This document shows positions 18,704-27,542 of a stretch of DNA of 58,308 bases, in pieces. The notes under the pieces were generated by a model. It was not told where the DNA came from. It saw only the letters and a program-made list of their open reading frames with translations, and ran no database searches. The first letter of the stretch is position 1; every line of letters begins with the position of its first letter. The stretch is from CAZFLM01 sp964519955. GTDB taxonomy: Bacteria > Armatimonadota > Chthonomonadetes > Chthonomonadales > CAJBBX01. The stretch is taken from the NCBI GenBank assembly GCA_964519955.1, contig CAZFLM010000039.1, positions 1 through 58,308 on the forward strand. The letters run 5' to 3'. The position numbers were made by a program, and so were the translations under genes.

Positions 18704-20190
18704 CTGATATGGTGAACCGACGACCCCGAGCGCTCCGGCACACCGGTCGTCAGGCCGTGGAATTCGGTCAGTCGCTTGCCCACCACAAGCCCCTCAGGAG
18801 TGATCTCATACTCGCGGATGTCCTTGCTGTGGTTGCCGCCGCGCATCTTCACGACCATGATCACCTTGCGGAGTTCGCCATCGATCTCGACGTAGCGCTG
18901 GCGAATGATGTCCTCCGTGAGGAACGAGATGGCGTGCGGGCTGAAGCGCATGTCGGTGAACGCCTCGACCACCTCGACGGTGCTCATGACGGTGATGCCT
19001 CTCCCAGTCAGGGCGCCAACCATGCGGTAGAGGGACTCGCGGAAGTCGGCGCGGAACGCCGGAGCGAGCGCGAGTTCGAAACCCGCCAGCGAGTCGATCA
19101 CCACACGCTGGGCGCCGACCTCGTCGACTGCACTCAGTATCTCGTGCAGCATCTCCTCGACGGACAGGTCCAGCGGACGCAGGTACAGCACCTTGAGCTT
19201 CCCTCCCGCGATCGGCGCGGCGAGATCGAGGCCGAACTTGGAGGCTCGCCCGACGTACTCATGCGGGCGCTCCTCGAACACGGCGATCACGCCGGGCTCG
19301 CCGTGATCCAGCCCCTCCGCGATGAACTGCGTCGCCAGCACGGACTTCCCGGAGCCCGAGGGGCCGGAGACCAGGATCGAGTCGCCGGACGGTACTCCTC
19401 CCCCCAGCATCTCGTCCAGCCCCGCGACACCGACCGACAGCCGCCGCGTCGGACCATGCTTGACCACCTTGGCCACCAGTCCGAACGTGCGCGGGAAGAC
19501 CTGAAGCCCGGCGCTGGTGATGCGGAAGGTGTGCAGCCCCGGAATGGAAGCCTGCCCGCGCAGCTTCATGACCTGCAGCCTGCGCACCACCGAGTTCCGC
19601 TCCGCGCTCTGGGAGAGCCACAGGAGACCATCCGCCACCGTGAACACAGGATTGGCATGCATGTCGCCTTCGGTGTACTCCCCGACAAGGAAGGTCGTGG
19701 CCTGCCAGCTCGCCAGGTGCAGGGCCAGACGCTGCACGAAGCTCTGCAGGTCGGCCTCGGGCGCCGACGCGCCCATCGCTCGTCGAACGACTGTGCGAAA
19801 CGAGTCGACGAAGACCAGGCCGGCGCCACAGGACTGCACCTCCCTGACGATCTCATCCAGCACTGAGTCCAGGTCCCGCTCCAGCACGACCTGGCTCAGG
19901 TTCAGGAAGCGAATGGAGCCATTGAGCTTGCCGGGGTCGAAGAAGTCGAACTGCTGCTGATAGCGCAGCATCTTCAGGGCGGGCTCCCCCAGGACCGTGA
20001 AGTAAAGCGCCGGACGGTCTGGCGTCGCATTGGCGAACATGAGCTGGTGTGCCAGCGTCGTCTTGCCCACGCCGGGTGCGCCAGCCAGGATGTTGAAGGA
20101 GAACTCAGGCAGTCCTCCGCCCAGGACAGCGTCCAGGCCGGGCACGCCGGTTGCGAGCCGGGCTATCTCCACCTTGCCGGATGGGTTCAT
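18700..20190 (-). CDS. KaiC-like two-domain ATPase (RAD55/KaiC family)
   Basis: 496 residues with two RecA-like KaiC domains. Domain 1 has Walker A GAPGVGKTT (37-45) and Walker B FVDS (D129), but only a single Glu (FTVLGEP) where CI of KaiC has the catalytic Glu pair. Domain 2 has Walker A GPSGSGKS (276-283), the Glu pair E306-E307 (FEERPHEY) and D366 (VVIDS). The region matching the KaiC phospho-switch reads HAISFLTED: Ser422 is kept, but the neighbouring Thr is Phe423. No kaiA or kaiB is nearby. It overlaps the hybrid kinase gene, so it probably feeds kinase signalling rather than a clock. Confidence 0.92.
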
Positions 20191-20206
20191 TGCTGGGTCT
20201 CCTCTA

Positions 20207-20626
20207 TCACGCCAAGTGGGTGTCGCTCAGGGCGGCTTCAGGCCAGATCTCGTACAGAATGCCCAGCGTAAGGCCGTCGCCGATGAAAAGCTCAAGAAGG
20301 GCGATGGTGTGGCCCAGTAGGGTCACGTACGCCTCGGCGGCCTGCTCGCCGCCGGGCGGGGATGTGGCGCCGGGCACGCCTTCGAGCGACCCGGCCGAGG
20401 ACACCGCATAGCCTGCCAGATAGGGGGCATCGACCTTGGCGAGGGCCAGCGCGCGAGAGAGGAGCGCGACGAAGCCCTCCAGGCCGACGACGCGCACGAG
20501 GTGGTACCGCAGCTTGGAGCACACGCGCGCTTGCGCGTCGGAGGCGTGGTCCGAAGAGGGGCTCTGGCCCGCCTCGATGGCGAGCAAGCGCCTGGCCAGG
20601 TCTCGTACCGCTTCCGTCACTCGCAT
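20207..20626 (-). CDS. Unknown 139-residue helical protein, first gene of the KaiC-kinase operon
   Basis: A 139-residue product from ATG 20626 (MRVTEAVRDLARRLL). It is predicted mostly alpha-helical, with long hydrophobic helices in the second half (AYVTLLGHTIALLELFIGDG, LGILYEIWPEA). No cysteine pair, HTH or enzyme motif is seen, and I do not recognise the family. It ends 16 bp before the KaiC-like gene. All four downstream genes overlap one another by 4 bp, so it is very likely part of the same regulatory unit, perhaps a sensor input or KaiC-binding partner. The frame stays open upstream to 21157, but that extension has no ribosome-binding site and looks non-coding. Confidence 0.7.
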   Translation of the reverse strand: MRVTEAVRDLARRLLAIEAGQSPSSDHASDAQARVCSKLRYHLVRVVGLEGFVALLSRALALAKVDAPYLAGYAVSSAGSLEGVPGATSPPGGEQAAEAYVTLLGHTIALLELFIGDGLTLGILYEIWPEAALSDTHLA

Positions 20627-21705
20627 CGTCCGGTCCGCTTCATGTACCGCGCGGCGTCGCCTCACTGGAGACCGGGAGCCGCCACCAGGCGAGTGGGCGC
20701 CCCCGCCGCCGGATACTGACACGCCGCGCGGTCGTACTCTATGGGAGCATTCTCCATGAGGCCTATTCACTGGCGTGCACCGGTTATCCTGCAACACTGT
20801 GCGATGGTTCCACCCGATCGGCGTCACAACCCGCGGCGCTTGCCACCTACCCGAGGCGCCCGCACCGAGCCCGGTCCGACTACAACCCCGGGGGCAGCAC
20901 AAACTGCGAGGGTCGTGCTGCCTCGCGCCCGCGCCGCCCCCGGACCACGCCCGGCACAGGTGATCCAGCTCTGCATTCCCGCCGATCGAGTCCGCCGGCG
21001 AGCCGAGGAGATGCGCCAGGAGCCACACGGTCTCCGCGTCCGGTGAGCCCGCTTCGACGCCTGCGGGCGGAAGCGGCTCGCCAGTCGAGCCATCGCCGAG
21101 CGTCTCGGAAGCCGTCCGCGTCGAGGGAACCGGCCACGTGGGCGCATTGGCCCCCATTCGCGACGCCGGAAAGTCGTTGAGACCGACAACCCGGGTAAGC
21201 TGGCGCCTCAGGTCTGTCTGGGAAGGCGCCGGTGTGTGCGCCTGGCCTTGCGCATCCTGGCAATGGCCGGCCCCCCGCTCGCCGGCGGTGCGCGGGCCTC
21301 GAACTCAGTGGGTCTGGCTCAGCGTTCGCGCGCTCAGCTACCCGGCGCCGACGCGAGCATCGACTGGACGAGCGTCCGACGCGGCCACTGTGGGGCTGCG
21401 TCACAGTCTCATTCTACTGGTACATCGGCCACCGCTCAAGCGCCGATCGCGCCTGTACGCACAGTTCCTGCCCAATTGCCGGGGGCAACGCCTGCCTGGA
21501 GTTGGGTCCCGATGCACCGCTGCGGGCCGCGCCTCTGCGGATGCCGCCGGTCGCGGCTCCCGGCTCACGACTGCGCCGCGCTCGTCGGTTGAAGGGGTAA
21601 GGAGGGAGCCGCGATGCCAGGCCGACCCGACCCGACGCGCGAGCGTGGCATGGCGCAGTAGCGTGGAAGAGCGCCTGCTCCAAAGGGACGCTGCAGAGGC
21701 AAAGC
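20627..21705. other. 1.1-kb stretch without recognisable genes
   Basis: This lies between the start of the KaiC-kinase operon and the decayed VapBC copy. The overlapping open frames on both strands have Arg/Pro/Ala-rich shadow character, and none has a good start. It should contain the operon promoter. The piece 21655-21715 gives a peptide resembling those read across tRNA genes, but no cloverleaf could be drawn. Confidence 0.4.
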
Positions 21706-21936
21706 TCAACGCCGGCCGAGTGCCTTCAGGCGGCGCCTGGCGCATGTCCATCCGGACATGGACGGTATGGCCTCGACAACCTGGAGCGCCGCGGGGATGA
21801 GCCTGGACGCGACATGCCTGCTCAGCTCAGAGGCCCGGAGGCCGGGCAGATCGGGCAGCGCCGAGAGGCCATCGCGATGCCGGGCGCCGTCTCGGTCGAT
21901 GAGGGCAACGGGAGGGCCGGCATGGCAAAGGGCCAT
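21706..21936 (-). pseudogene. Truncated VapC (PIN) toxin copy
   Basis: The reading MALCHAGPPVALIDRDGARH ... LSALPDLPG aligns with the first 32 residues of the intact VapC at 25026-25433, then diverges into unrelated sequence (LRASELSRHV). The first catalytic Asp of the PIN domain (CDAGP) is changed to His (CHAGP), and the remaining three acidic positions are missing. It is not functional as a toxin. Confidence 0.8.
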
Positions 21937-22208
21937 GGGCGCCCGTCATCCCTCTTGCGCTCCAGGTCGGCGCGATAGGCGGCACGGTCTTCCGACAGCC
22001 GCGACGGAGCTCTGCCCATCACCCCCGCACTGTCGACAACGCCGATCCGCCCGTCGAGCATCTCGGCCAGCGAACCAGCCACCGGTCCGGCCTGCGGCGT
22101 GTCGTTGATGACCATTCGGAGGAACGTGGCATCGTCCACGCCGAGCCGCTCAGCTTTGTGGCGCAGGCGGGCCTGCTCGTCGTCGGTGAGTTCGAGTACC
22201 AGCCAAAT
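21822..22208 (-). pseudogene. Decayed VapB antitoxin copy
   Basis: The frame LVLELTDDEQARLRHKAERL ... FLRMVINDTP ... LAEMLDGRIGVVDSAG ... LSEDRAAY matches the intact antitoxin at 25430-25705 almost throughout. The start codon position (22206-22208) is ATT instead of ATG, and the end reads through past the normal stop. DNA similarity to the intact locus continues upstream of the start to about 22280. Confidence 0.8.
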
Positions 22209-22334
22209 ATCCCACTCCGTGCGCTCGCCGATGCGGTAACGCTGCCGCCACTATGCTGCGGCCTCGGACCGGTGTCAACGAGCGCGATGCCGCGGCAACC
22301 ACGCCAGCCGAGCGACCACGCGCCCCACCCGCGC

Positions 22335-24815
22335 TCAGTCCCGCGCCTGGTTGCCGCCCAGCCGCTCACCGAGCACGCGCGCCACCAGGCCCGGCACGTG
22401 CCGCCCCTCCGGCTCCGCGCCGAGGGGCAGCAGGTGCGTGACCCCACACCATCGGACCAATCCCTTGGCGTCGTCTGAGCAATCGCAGCGCCCGTCCGGG
22501 GTGTAGGCGATCCAGCTCGGCACGATCGCCGGTGAGGAGCGGCTCTCCCCCTGGTGCGGCTGGCCGAGCTGCCCCGTCTGACCCGCAGCCAATGGCGCTA
22601 CCGCCTCGGGCCACGCCAGCACCATATCGAGCAGGACCTCGCCCGTTCGCACGTTCCAGAACCGCAGCCCGTCTTGCGTAAGGCCCACCACAAACCGCCA
22701 GTCAGGCGACATCACAGGGGCCGTGCATCCGCCGAACTCGTGAATGATCCGGCCAGAGCCGGCATCTCGGATCTGCACCGGGTCCGTCTGCATCGCCCCG
22801 CACCAACCTGAGCGAGCTGCGCCGCCATTGGCGAGCCGCGAACCGTCCGGCGAGAAGCACAGGAGGCCGGGAGCGGGCGCCCCCGCAGCCTCGAAGCCTC
22901 CCCGCGGAGCGCCGTTCCGCGTGTCGAACTGCTGGATGACACCGCCCCTCTGTACCGCCAGGAATCGGCCGTCTGGCGAGAAGGCGAGCGCGTCGACCGA
23001 GTGCGGACTCAGCTCGCGGCATCCGCCGGCGGCGACATCCCACAAGCGTGATCCGTCGCTCAGGAGGCGACCATCGGGCGAGAACGCGAGGGCCTTCGGC
23101 TTGGCCCAGTCCGATCGCGAGGAGGGCGGATCGACCACCAGCCGAACCGCCCCCTTGCGGGCATCGTACACCGTGATGCCATCCAGGTCCGCCAGCGCCA
23201 CCAGCGCGCCATCCGGCGAGAACGCAGCCGGAAGCGCGCCGCGCACGGTGGCTCGCTTCTCGCCCGACGCACCGTCGTACAGCACGGCGTCATAGGGGGA
23301 GGCGCCCACCACGAACGTGCCGCCCTCAGGAGAGAACGCCGCCCAGTCTCGCCCGCGCACGCCCGGCAGCATCTGTCCCGTCGCAGCGTCCCACGCCTGC
23401 ACGACTGCCTGTGTTGGCCCGGGCGACCGGTTCATCGACTGCACGATCATCGACTGCATGACATGGCGTCCGTCGTGGCTGAACGCGACTGAGGAAGACG
23501 AAGCGCCTCCCCCGAAGGCGTGTCCTCCGCGGTACTGGCTCTGGGCCAGCGGAGTGAAGAGCCCGTCCAGGGGACGCCAGACCCAGAGCAGAGGCCCCGC
23601 CAGGGCAAGCGACCGACCGTCCGGCGAGATCACCGCGGACGACAGCGATAGGCACGGACGGGGAGCGGCGGCGACCTTCCGCCCGCTCGCCAGCTCAGTA
23701 ACCACGGGCCCAGTGGCCGAACTCGTCGCCAGGTTCCGGCCGTCGCTGCTGAATGCGAAGCCGCCATCGGCGCCGTGTGCGGCAGCGAGGCACTGGCCCG
23801 ACCGCACATCCCAGACGCAGTACCAGCCATCCCGGGAGTGGTCACCCGATGCAAAGACCCGCGCGCTATCGGCGGTGAACGCCAACGACACGGCGTTGTC
23901 CAGTTTGGCGTCGGTCAGGGTCCTCAGGCACGCGCCGGTTCGTAGATCCCAAAGCATCACGCGCGAAAGGGTAGCGGTCGCCGCCGTCTTGCCGTTCGGC
24001 GCGATAGCCACCATTCGCACCGATCCCTCCGGGTCGACTAGCTCGCGCAACTGCTTTCCGGTGCGGAGGTCCAGTACGGTGCCGACTGCACGAGCGTGGT
24101 TGGTCTCGAGCCCGGTCCAGCAGACGCCAACAGCCAGGCTGCCGTCTTCCGAGCAGGCCCGAAGATCCCCGTTGCCAACCGCGGTTGCGCTCGAGTCCTG
24201 CGCGACGCCTGACCGGACGTCGACCCGCCGCCACTGGGCCGCCCCGACTCGCAGCAGCAGGGCGCGGCAGCCCGGCCCCACTACGGCGTCTTCGTGGTGC
24301 GGCATGGTCGGCCGCAGCTCGCCGGTCGCCGAGTTCCATAGGTGGGCCGAACTCGGGGCTGGCTCCCCTGGGCGCGCGGTGAGGGTAACCACGGTGCGGC
24401 CGTCCGAGCTGAAAGCGAGGGTCCTGACGTGGGAGTTCTGTGTGCGGAGAGTGCGGAGCACGCGCCCTGTGGCGACCTCCCAGAGGCACGCAGACCCGTC
24501 TATCAAGCCGACTGCCAGCTCGCGTCCGTCTGGCGAGAACGCGCACAGGTGTCCGCCGTCGGAGGCCGTCGAGGTGTCGATGTCGGTGGCGTTGGGCAGC
24601 GTCCGGACAAGGCCGCCGCCACGGGCATCCCAGAGGCGGATGACGTTGCGCACGACGGTGACGACCAAGCGTCCGTCCGGCGAGAGGTCCAGGACCTGGC
24701 CTCCGCCACCACATGCCTGGGGCGCGATCTGCGGCGGCGGGATCGCGTCGGCAGCGCCAGCGGTGCAGCTAAGAACGACAACGAGGAGCGTCGAGACGAG
24801 CCTGATCGCGCGCAT
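22335..24815 (-). CDS. Exported WD40-repeat beta-propeller protein
   Basis: 826 residues. A signal peptide spans residues 1-24 (LVSTLLVVVLSCTAGAADA). The rest is WD40-like repeats of about 40-55 residues, with the recurrent phrases FSPDGR and LWDARGG / LWEVATGR. At least 12 are countable, enough for two propellers. GAGGTG precedes ATG 24815. The protein is periplasmic or extracellular and has no catalytic domain, so it probably serves as a scaffold. The gene sits exactly between two halves of a decayed duplicate of the permease-vapBC block, so it probably arrived there by insertion. Confidence 0.85.
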   Translation of the reverse strand: MRAIRLVSTLLVVVLSCTAGAADAIPPPQIAPQACGGGGQVLDLSPDGRLVVTVVRNVIRLWDARGGGLVRTLPNATDIDTSTASDGGHLCAFSPDGRELAVGLIDGSACLWEVATGRVLRTLRTQNSHVRTLAFSSDGRTVVTLTARPGEPAPSSAHLWNSATGELRPTMPHHEDAVVGPGCRALLLRVGAAQWRRVDVRSGVAQDSSATAVGNGDLRACSEDGSLAVGVCWTGLETNHARAVGTVLDLRTGKQLRELVDPEGSVRMVAIAPNGKTAATATLSRVMLWDLRTGACLRTLTDAKLDNAVSLAFTADSARVFASGDHSRDGWYCVWDVRSGQCLAAAHGADGGFAFSSDGRNLATSSATGPVVTELASGRKVAAAPRPCLSLSSAVISPDGRSLALAGPLLWVWRPLDGLFTPLAQSQYRGGHAFGGGASSSSVAFSHDGRHVMQSMIVQSMNRSPGPTQAVVQAWDAATGQMLPGVRGRDWAAFSPEGGTFVVGASPYDAVLYDGASGEKRATVRGALPAAFSPDGALVALADLDGITVYDARKGAVRLVVDPPSSRSDWAKPKALAFSPDGRLLSDGSRLWDVAAGGCRELSPHSVDALAFSPDGRFLAVQRGGVIQQFDTRNGAPRGGFEAAGAPAPGLLCFSPDGSRLANGGAARSGWCGAMQTDPVQIRDAGSGRIIHEFGGCTAPVMSPDWRFVVGLTQDGLRFWNVRTGEVLLDMVLAWPEAVAPLAAGQTGQLGQPHQGESRSSPAIVPSWIAYTPDGRCDCSDDAKGLVRWCGVTHLLPLGAEPEGRHVPGLVARVLGERLGGNQARD

Positions 24816-24910
24816 TGGGCACCTCGTGGTGCAGGGATGGGCATCGGCATGGCAGGCAAGATGGCGATACCATCTCGTTTGACGGGCTGCTCGAGAGAGG
24901 GGTTACACAG

Positions 24911-25018
24911 CGCCGGCCGTCCCCTACCCCTTGGACCCCGTCAGCGTCACGCCCTCGATGAGCGTGCGATGAGCATCGACCATCGGCGCCGTGCTGGCTC
25001 ACGAAACGCTGGACGCCC
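24911..25018 (-). pseudogene. Fragment of a sugar ABC permease 3' end
   Basis: The DNA matches the 3' end of the intact permease gene at 25792-26637. On the plus strand the piece beginning cgccggccgtcccctacccc is shared almost exactly. A later piece (gccgtgctggctcacgaa) is shared after an internal deletion of about 50 bp. The frame is broken. It lies immediately downstream of vapC, a position unrelated to any transporter. Confidence 0.8.
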
Positions 25019-25025
25019 AGCGCTG

Positions 25026-25433
25026 CTACGGCACCACGTCGAAGCGCTGGCGGTCGCCGATCCGATAGGCGAGGAAGTGCGAGTCGAGGGTGAACACGCG
25101 AGAGAGCGCCAGGGCCTCCGCGGCCGCAACGAGCGACGCATCTCCCAGGTCCATGGGCGCGTCGGAGTACCGGGCCATCAGCTCCCGCATCCGAGGCCGC
25201 TCCGCAGCGGAGTGCTCGTGCACGATCAGAAGCCCATCGAGGACATAAGACCAGAGCGCATCCTGCCCACGATGGCCGCCGGCACGCCCCACCAGGTACA
25301 TCGCCTCAGCGAGGCAGGCCCAGGTGGTCACCAGGGGACCGGGCAGATCCGGCAGCGCCGAGAGGCAATCCCGATGCCGGGCGTCGTTCCGGTCGATGAG
25401 GGCAACCAGAGGGCCGGCATCGCACAGGGTCAT
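25026..25433 (-). CDS. vapC: VapC-type PIN-domain ribonuclease toxin
   Basis: 135 residues with the PIN-domain layout: D5 (CDAGP), E43 (LAEAMYLVG), D98 (PMDLGDASLVAAAE) and D117 (TLDSHF) form the expected acidic metal-binding centre. Toxins of this family cleave tRNA or rRNA when not held by VapB. The start overlaps the antitoxin stop by 4 bp, typical of a VapBC operon. All four catalytic acids are present, so it looks functional, unlike the duplicate at 21706. Confidence 0.92.
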   Translation of the reverse strand: MTLCDAGPLVALIDRNDARHRDCLSALPDLPGPLVTTWACLAEAMYLVGRAGGHRGQDALWSYVLDGLLIVHEHSAAERPRMRELMARYSDAPMDLGDASLVAAAEALALSRVFTLDSHFLAYRIGDRQRFDVVP

Positions 25434-25705
25434 AGCCGCCCCTCAGTCCTCTTGCGTTCCAGATGCGCGCCATAGGCGGCGCGGTCCTCGGAGAGCCGCG
25501 ACGGCGCCCCGCCCATCGCGTCGGAGCTGTCGACGACACCGATTCGTCCATCGAGCATCTCGGCGAGGGAGCGTGCGGCCAGCTCGGCCGCAGGCGTGTC
25601 GTTGATGACCATGCGAAGGAAGGCGGCGTCGTCAAGGCCGAACCGCTCCGCCTTGTGGCGCAGGCGGGCCTGTTCTTCCGCCGTCAGTTCGAGTACCAGC
25701 TTCAT
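25430..25705 (-). CDS. vapB: VapB-type antitoxin
   Basis: 91 residues starting MKLVLELTAEEQARL, with GGAGCAGG just before the ATG at 25705. A short helical DNA-binding and dimerisation region is followed by a C-terminal toxin-wrapping arm (RLSEDRAAYGAHLERKR). It overlaps vapC by 4 bp. The product should neutralise the toxin and repress the operon. It lies 86 bp downstream of the permease stop. Confidence 0.85.
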   Translation of the reverse strand: MKLVLELTAEEQARLRHKAERFGLDDAAFLRMVINDTPAAELAARSLAEMLDGRIGVVDSSDAMGGAPSRLSEDRAAYGAHLERKRTEGRL

Positions 25706-25791
25706 GTCCTGCTCCGTGGGGCCACTGCGCCCTGCAACGCCATCGCCACTATACAGCAGCCCCCGAGCGGTGTCAATGCGCCGGCCGTCCC

Positions 25792-26637
25792 CTACCCCTT
25801 GATCCCCGTCAGCGTCACGCCCTGGATGAACGTGCGCTGGGCGAAGAAGAAGATGATGACGATTGGCACCGTCATCACCGTCGAGGCGGCCATGAGCATG
25901 GACCACTCCGCGCCGTGCTGGCTCACGAAGCGCTGCAGGCCGATCGCCAGCGTGTAGGCGCTCTCGTCGTTCAGGTAGAGCAGCGGGCCGAGGAAGTCGT
26001 TCCAGCACCCGATGAAGGTGAACAGGCCGACCGTGGCCAGGGCGGGGCGCGCGAGCGGCATGATCACGCGCATCAGGATGCCCCACTCCGAGCACCCGTC
26101 GATGCGCGCCGCGTCGCTCAGCTCCGTGGGGATCGTCATGAAGAACTGGCGCAGCAGGAAGATAAAGAAGCCGTTGCCGAAGAACGACGGCACCACCAGC
26201 GGCAGGATCGTGCCGATCCAGTGGAGCCACTTGAAGATCGTGAACGTCGGCACCATCGTCACCTGGCCCGGCAGGATCATCGTGGCCAGCAGCGAGTAGA
26301 AGATGATCTCGCGGCCGCGCCAGCGGATCTTGGCCAGGCTGTACGCCACCAGTGAGCACGAGATGACCGTGCCGATGACGTTCAGGGCACAGATGCGCAG
26401 CGTGTTCCACGTGTACATCATGAACGGCACGTACTTCAGCGCGCGCGGGAAGTTGTCCCAGCGCACCGGGTGCGGCACCCACACCGGCGGCATCGCCAGG
26501 ATCTGCGCGTCCGGCTTCAGCGACGTGGAGACGAGCCAGTAGAAGGGCAGCGCGAAGAACACGCCGATGCCCAACAGCACCAGATGCGAGCCGATGGCCC
26601 GAAGGTAGAACGAGGCGGGTCGCGTCTTCGGCGCCAT
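25792..26637 (-). CDS. Sugar ABC transporter permease (MalG/AraQ type)
   Basis: 281 residues with six predicted membrane helices. The binding-protein-dependent permease motif is ELSDAARIDGCSEWGILMRVIMPL, close to the EAA consensus that docks the ATPase. It begins at ATG 26637, sharing one base with the stop of the other permease gene. It is CUT1 family, importing oligosaccharides or polyols. The ATPase subunit is not in this window and is probably a shared MsmK/UgpC-type protein elsewhere. Part of its 3' end is duplicated at 24911-25018. Confidence 0.95.
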   Translation of the reverse strand: MAPKTRPASFYLRAIGSHLVLLGIGVFFALPFYWLVSTSLKPDAQILAMPPVWVPHPVRWDNFPRALKYVPFMMYTWNTLRICALNVIGTVISCSLVAYSLAKIRWRGREIIFYSLLATMILPGQVTMVPTFTIFKWLHWIGTILPLVVPSFFGNGFFIFLLRQFFMTIPTELSDAARIDGCSEWGILMRVIMPLARPALATVGLFTFIGCWNDFLGPLLYLNDESAYTLAIGLQRFVSQHGAEWSMLMAASTVMTVPIVIIFFFAQRTFIQGVTLTGIKG

Positions 26638-27542
26638 CAACGGCCCTCCCCTTCGTAGTAGACCCAGCGCGCCGACGACTTCAGCACGACGGCCGTGCAC
26701 ACCAACGTCACGATGAAGAGCACCCACGCCATCGCGGAAGCGTAGCCCATGCGGAAGTCCAGGAACGCGCGGTTGAACAGGTGCAGCGCGTAGAAGTTGG
26801 TGGAGTCCAGCGGGCCGCCGCTTGTCATGACGTAGGCCTGCGTGAAGTACTGGAACGAGCCGATGAGCCCCATCACCAGGTTGAACAGGATGACCGGGGA
26901 GAGCATCGGGATGGTGATGTGGCGGAAGCGCTGCAAGCCCGTCGCGCCGTCGAGCTGCGCCGCCTCGTGCAGCGACTCGGGCACGTCCTGCAGCGCAGCC
27001 AGGTAGATGACCATGCCGCCGCCCACGCCCCAGAGGCCCATCAGGATCAGTGCGGGCTTCGACCAGATCGGGTCCTGCAGCCACGAGGGCGCGTTGTGTA
27101 TCCCGAGGTGCTGCAGCACGATGTTGATGAGCCCCATCTGCGGGTTCAGCAGCCACAGCCACAGGATCGAGGTCGCGACGATGGGCGTGATGGAGGGCAG
27201 GTAGTACAGCGTCCGGTAGAACGCCATGCCAGGCAGCTTCTGGTTCAGCAGCAGCGCGATGATCAGCGACGCCACGAGCCCGATCGGCAGCCCCACCGCC
27301 ACCATGTAGAGCGTGTTCCAGAGCGACTTCCAGAACAGCTCGTCCTCGTAGAACATGGTGCGGTAGTTGGCCAGGCCCACCCAGTGCGGCGAGCGGATGG
27401 CATCGAAGTCGCAGAAGCTGTAGTACAGCGACGCGACGATAGGGTACGCGATGAACACGCACACGCCGATGATCCACGGCGACGCGAAGAGCAGGCCGGA
27501 GATGGTGGCGCGGCGCGCGGCGGTGGTGGGTCGTTTCGTCAT
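26637..27542 (-). CDS. Sugar ABC transporter permease (MalF/UgpA type)
   Basis: 301 residues, six membrane helices, with the EAA motif at ESLHEAAQLDGATGLQRFRH. It is the partner of the MalG-type permease immediately downstream, and its start overlaps the substrate-binding lipoprotein's stop by 4 bp (ATGA). The N-terminal WIIGVCVFIAYPIVASLYYSF is typical of CUT1 permeases. Substrate specificity cannot be read from the permease alone. Confidence 0.95.
   Translation of the reverse strand: MTKRPTTAARRATISGLLFASPWIIGVCVFIAYPIVASLYYSFCDFDAIRSPHWVGLANYRTMFYEDELFWKSLWNTLYMVAVGLPIGLVASLIIALLLNQKLPGMAFYRTLYYLPSITPIVATSILWLWLLNPQMGLINIVLQHLGIHNAPSWLQDPIWSKPALILMGLWGVGGGMVIYLAALQDVPESLHEAAQLDGATGLQRFRHITIPMLSPVILFNLVMGLIGSFQYFTQAYVMTSGGPLDSTNFYALHLFNRAFLDFRMGYASAMAWVLFIVTLVCTAVVLKSSARWVYYEGEGR

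Noticed and set aside
20627..21157. Upstream extension of the 139-residue protein to a 316-residue product
   Set aside because: The extension is Arg/Gly/Ser-rich without a ribosome-binding site or folded character. ATG 20626 starts a coherent helical protein.
21640..21720. tRNA-like sequence (ggcgcagtagcgtgg ... gcgcctgctcc) whose translation looks like peptides read across tRNA genes
   Set aside because: The D-arm can be drawn, but no complementary acceptor, anticodon or T-arm could be found.
22335..24910. WD40 insert as a transposon
   Set aside because: No transposase, terminal inverted repeat or target duplication was visible at the 22280/24911 junctions. Only the insertion-like arrangement is claimed.
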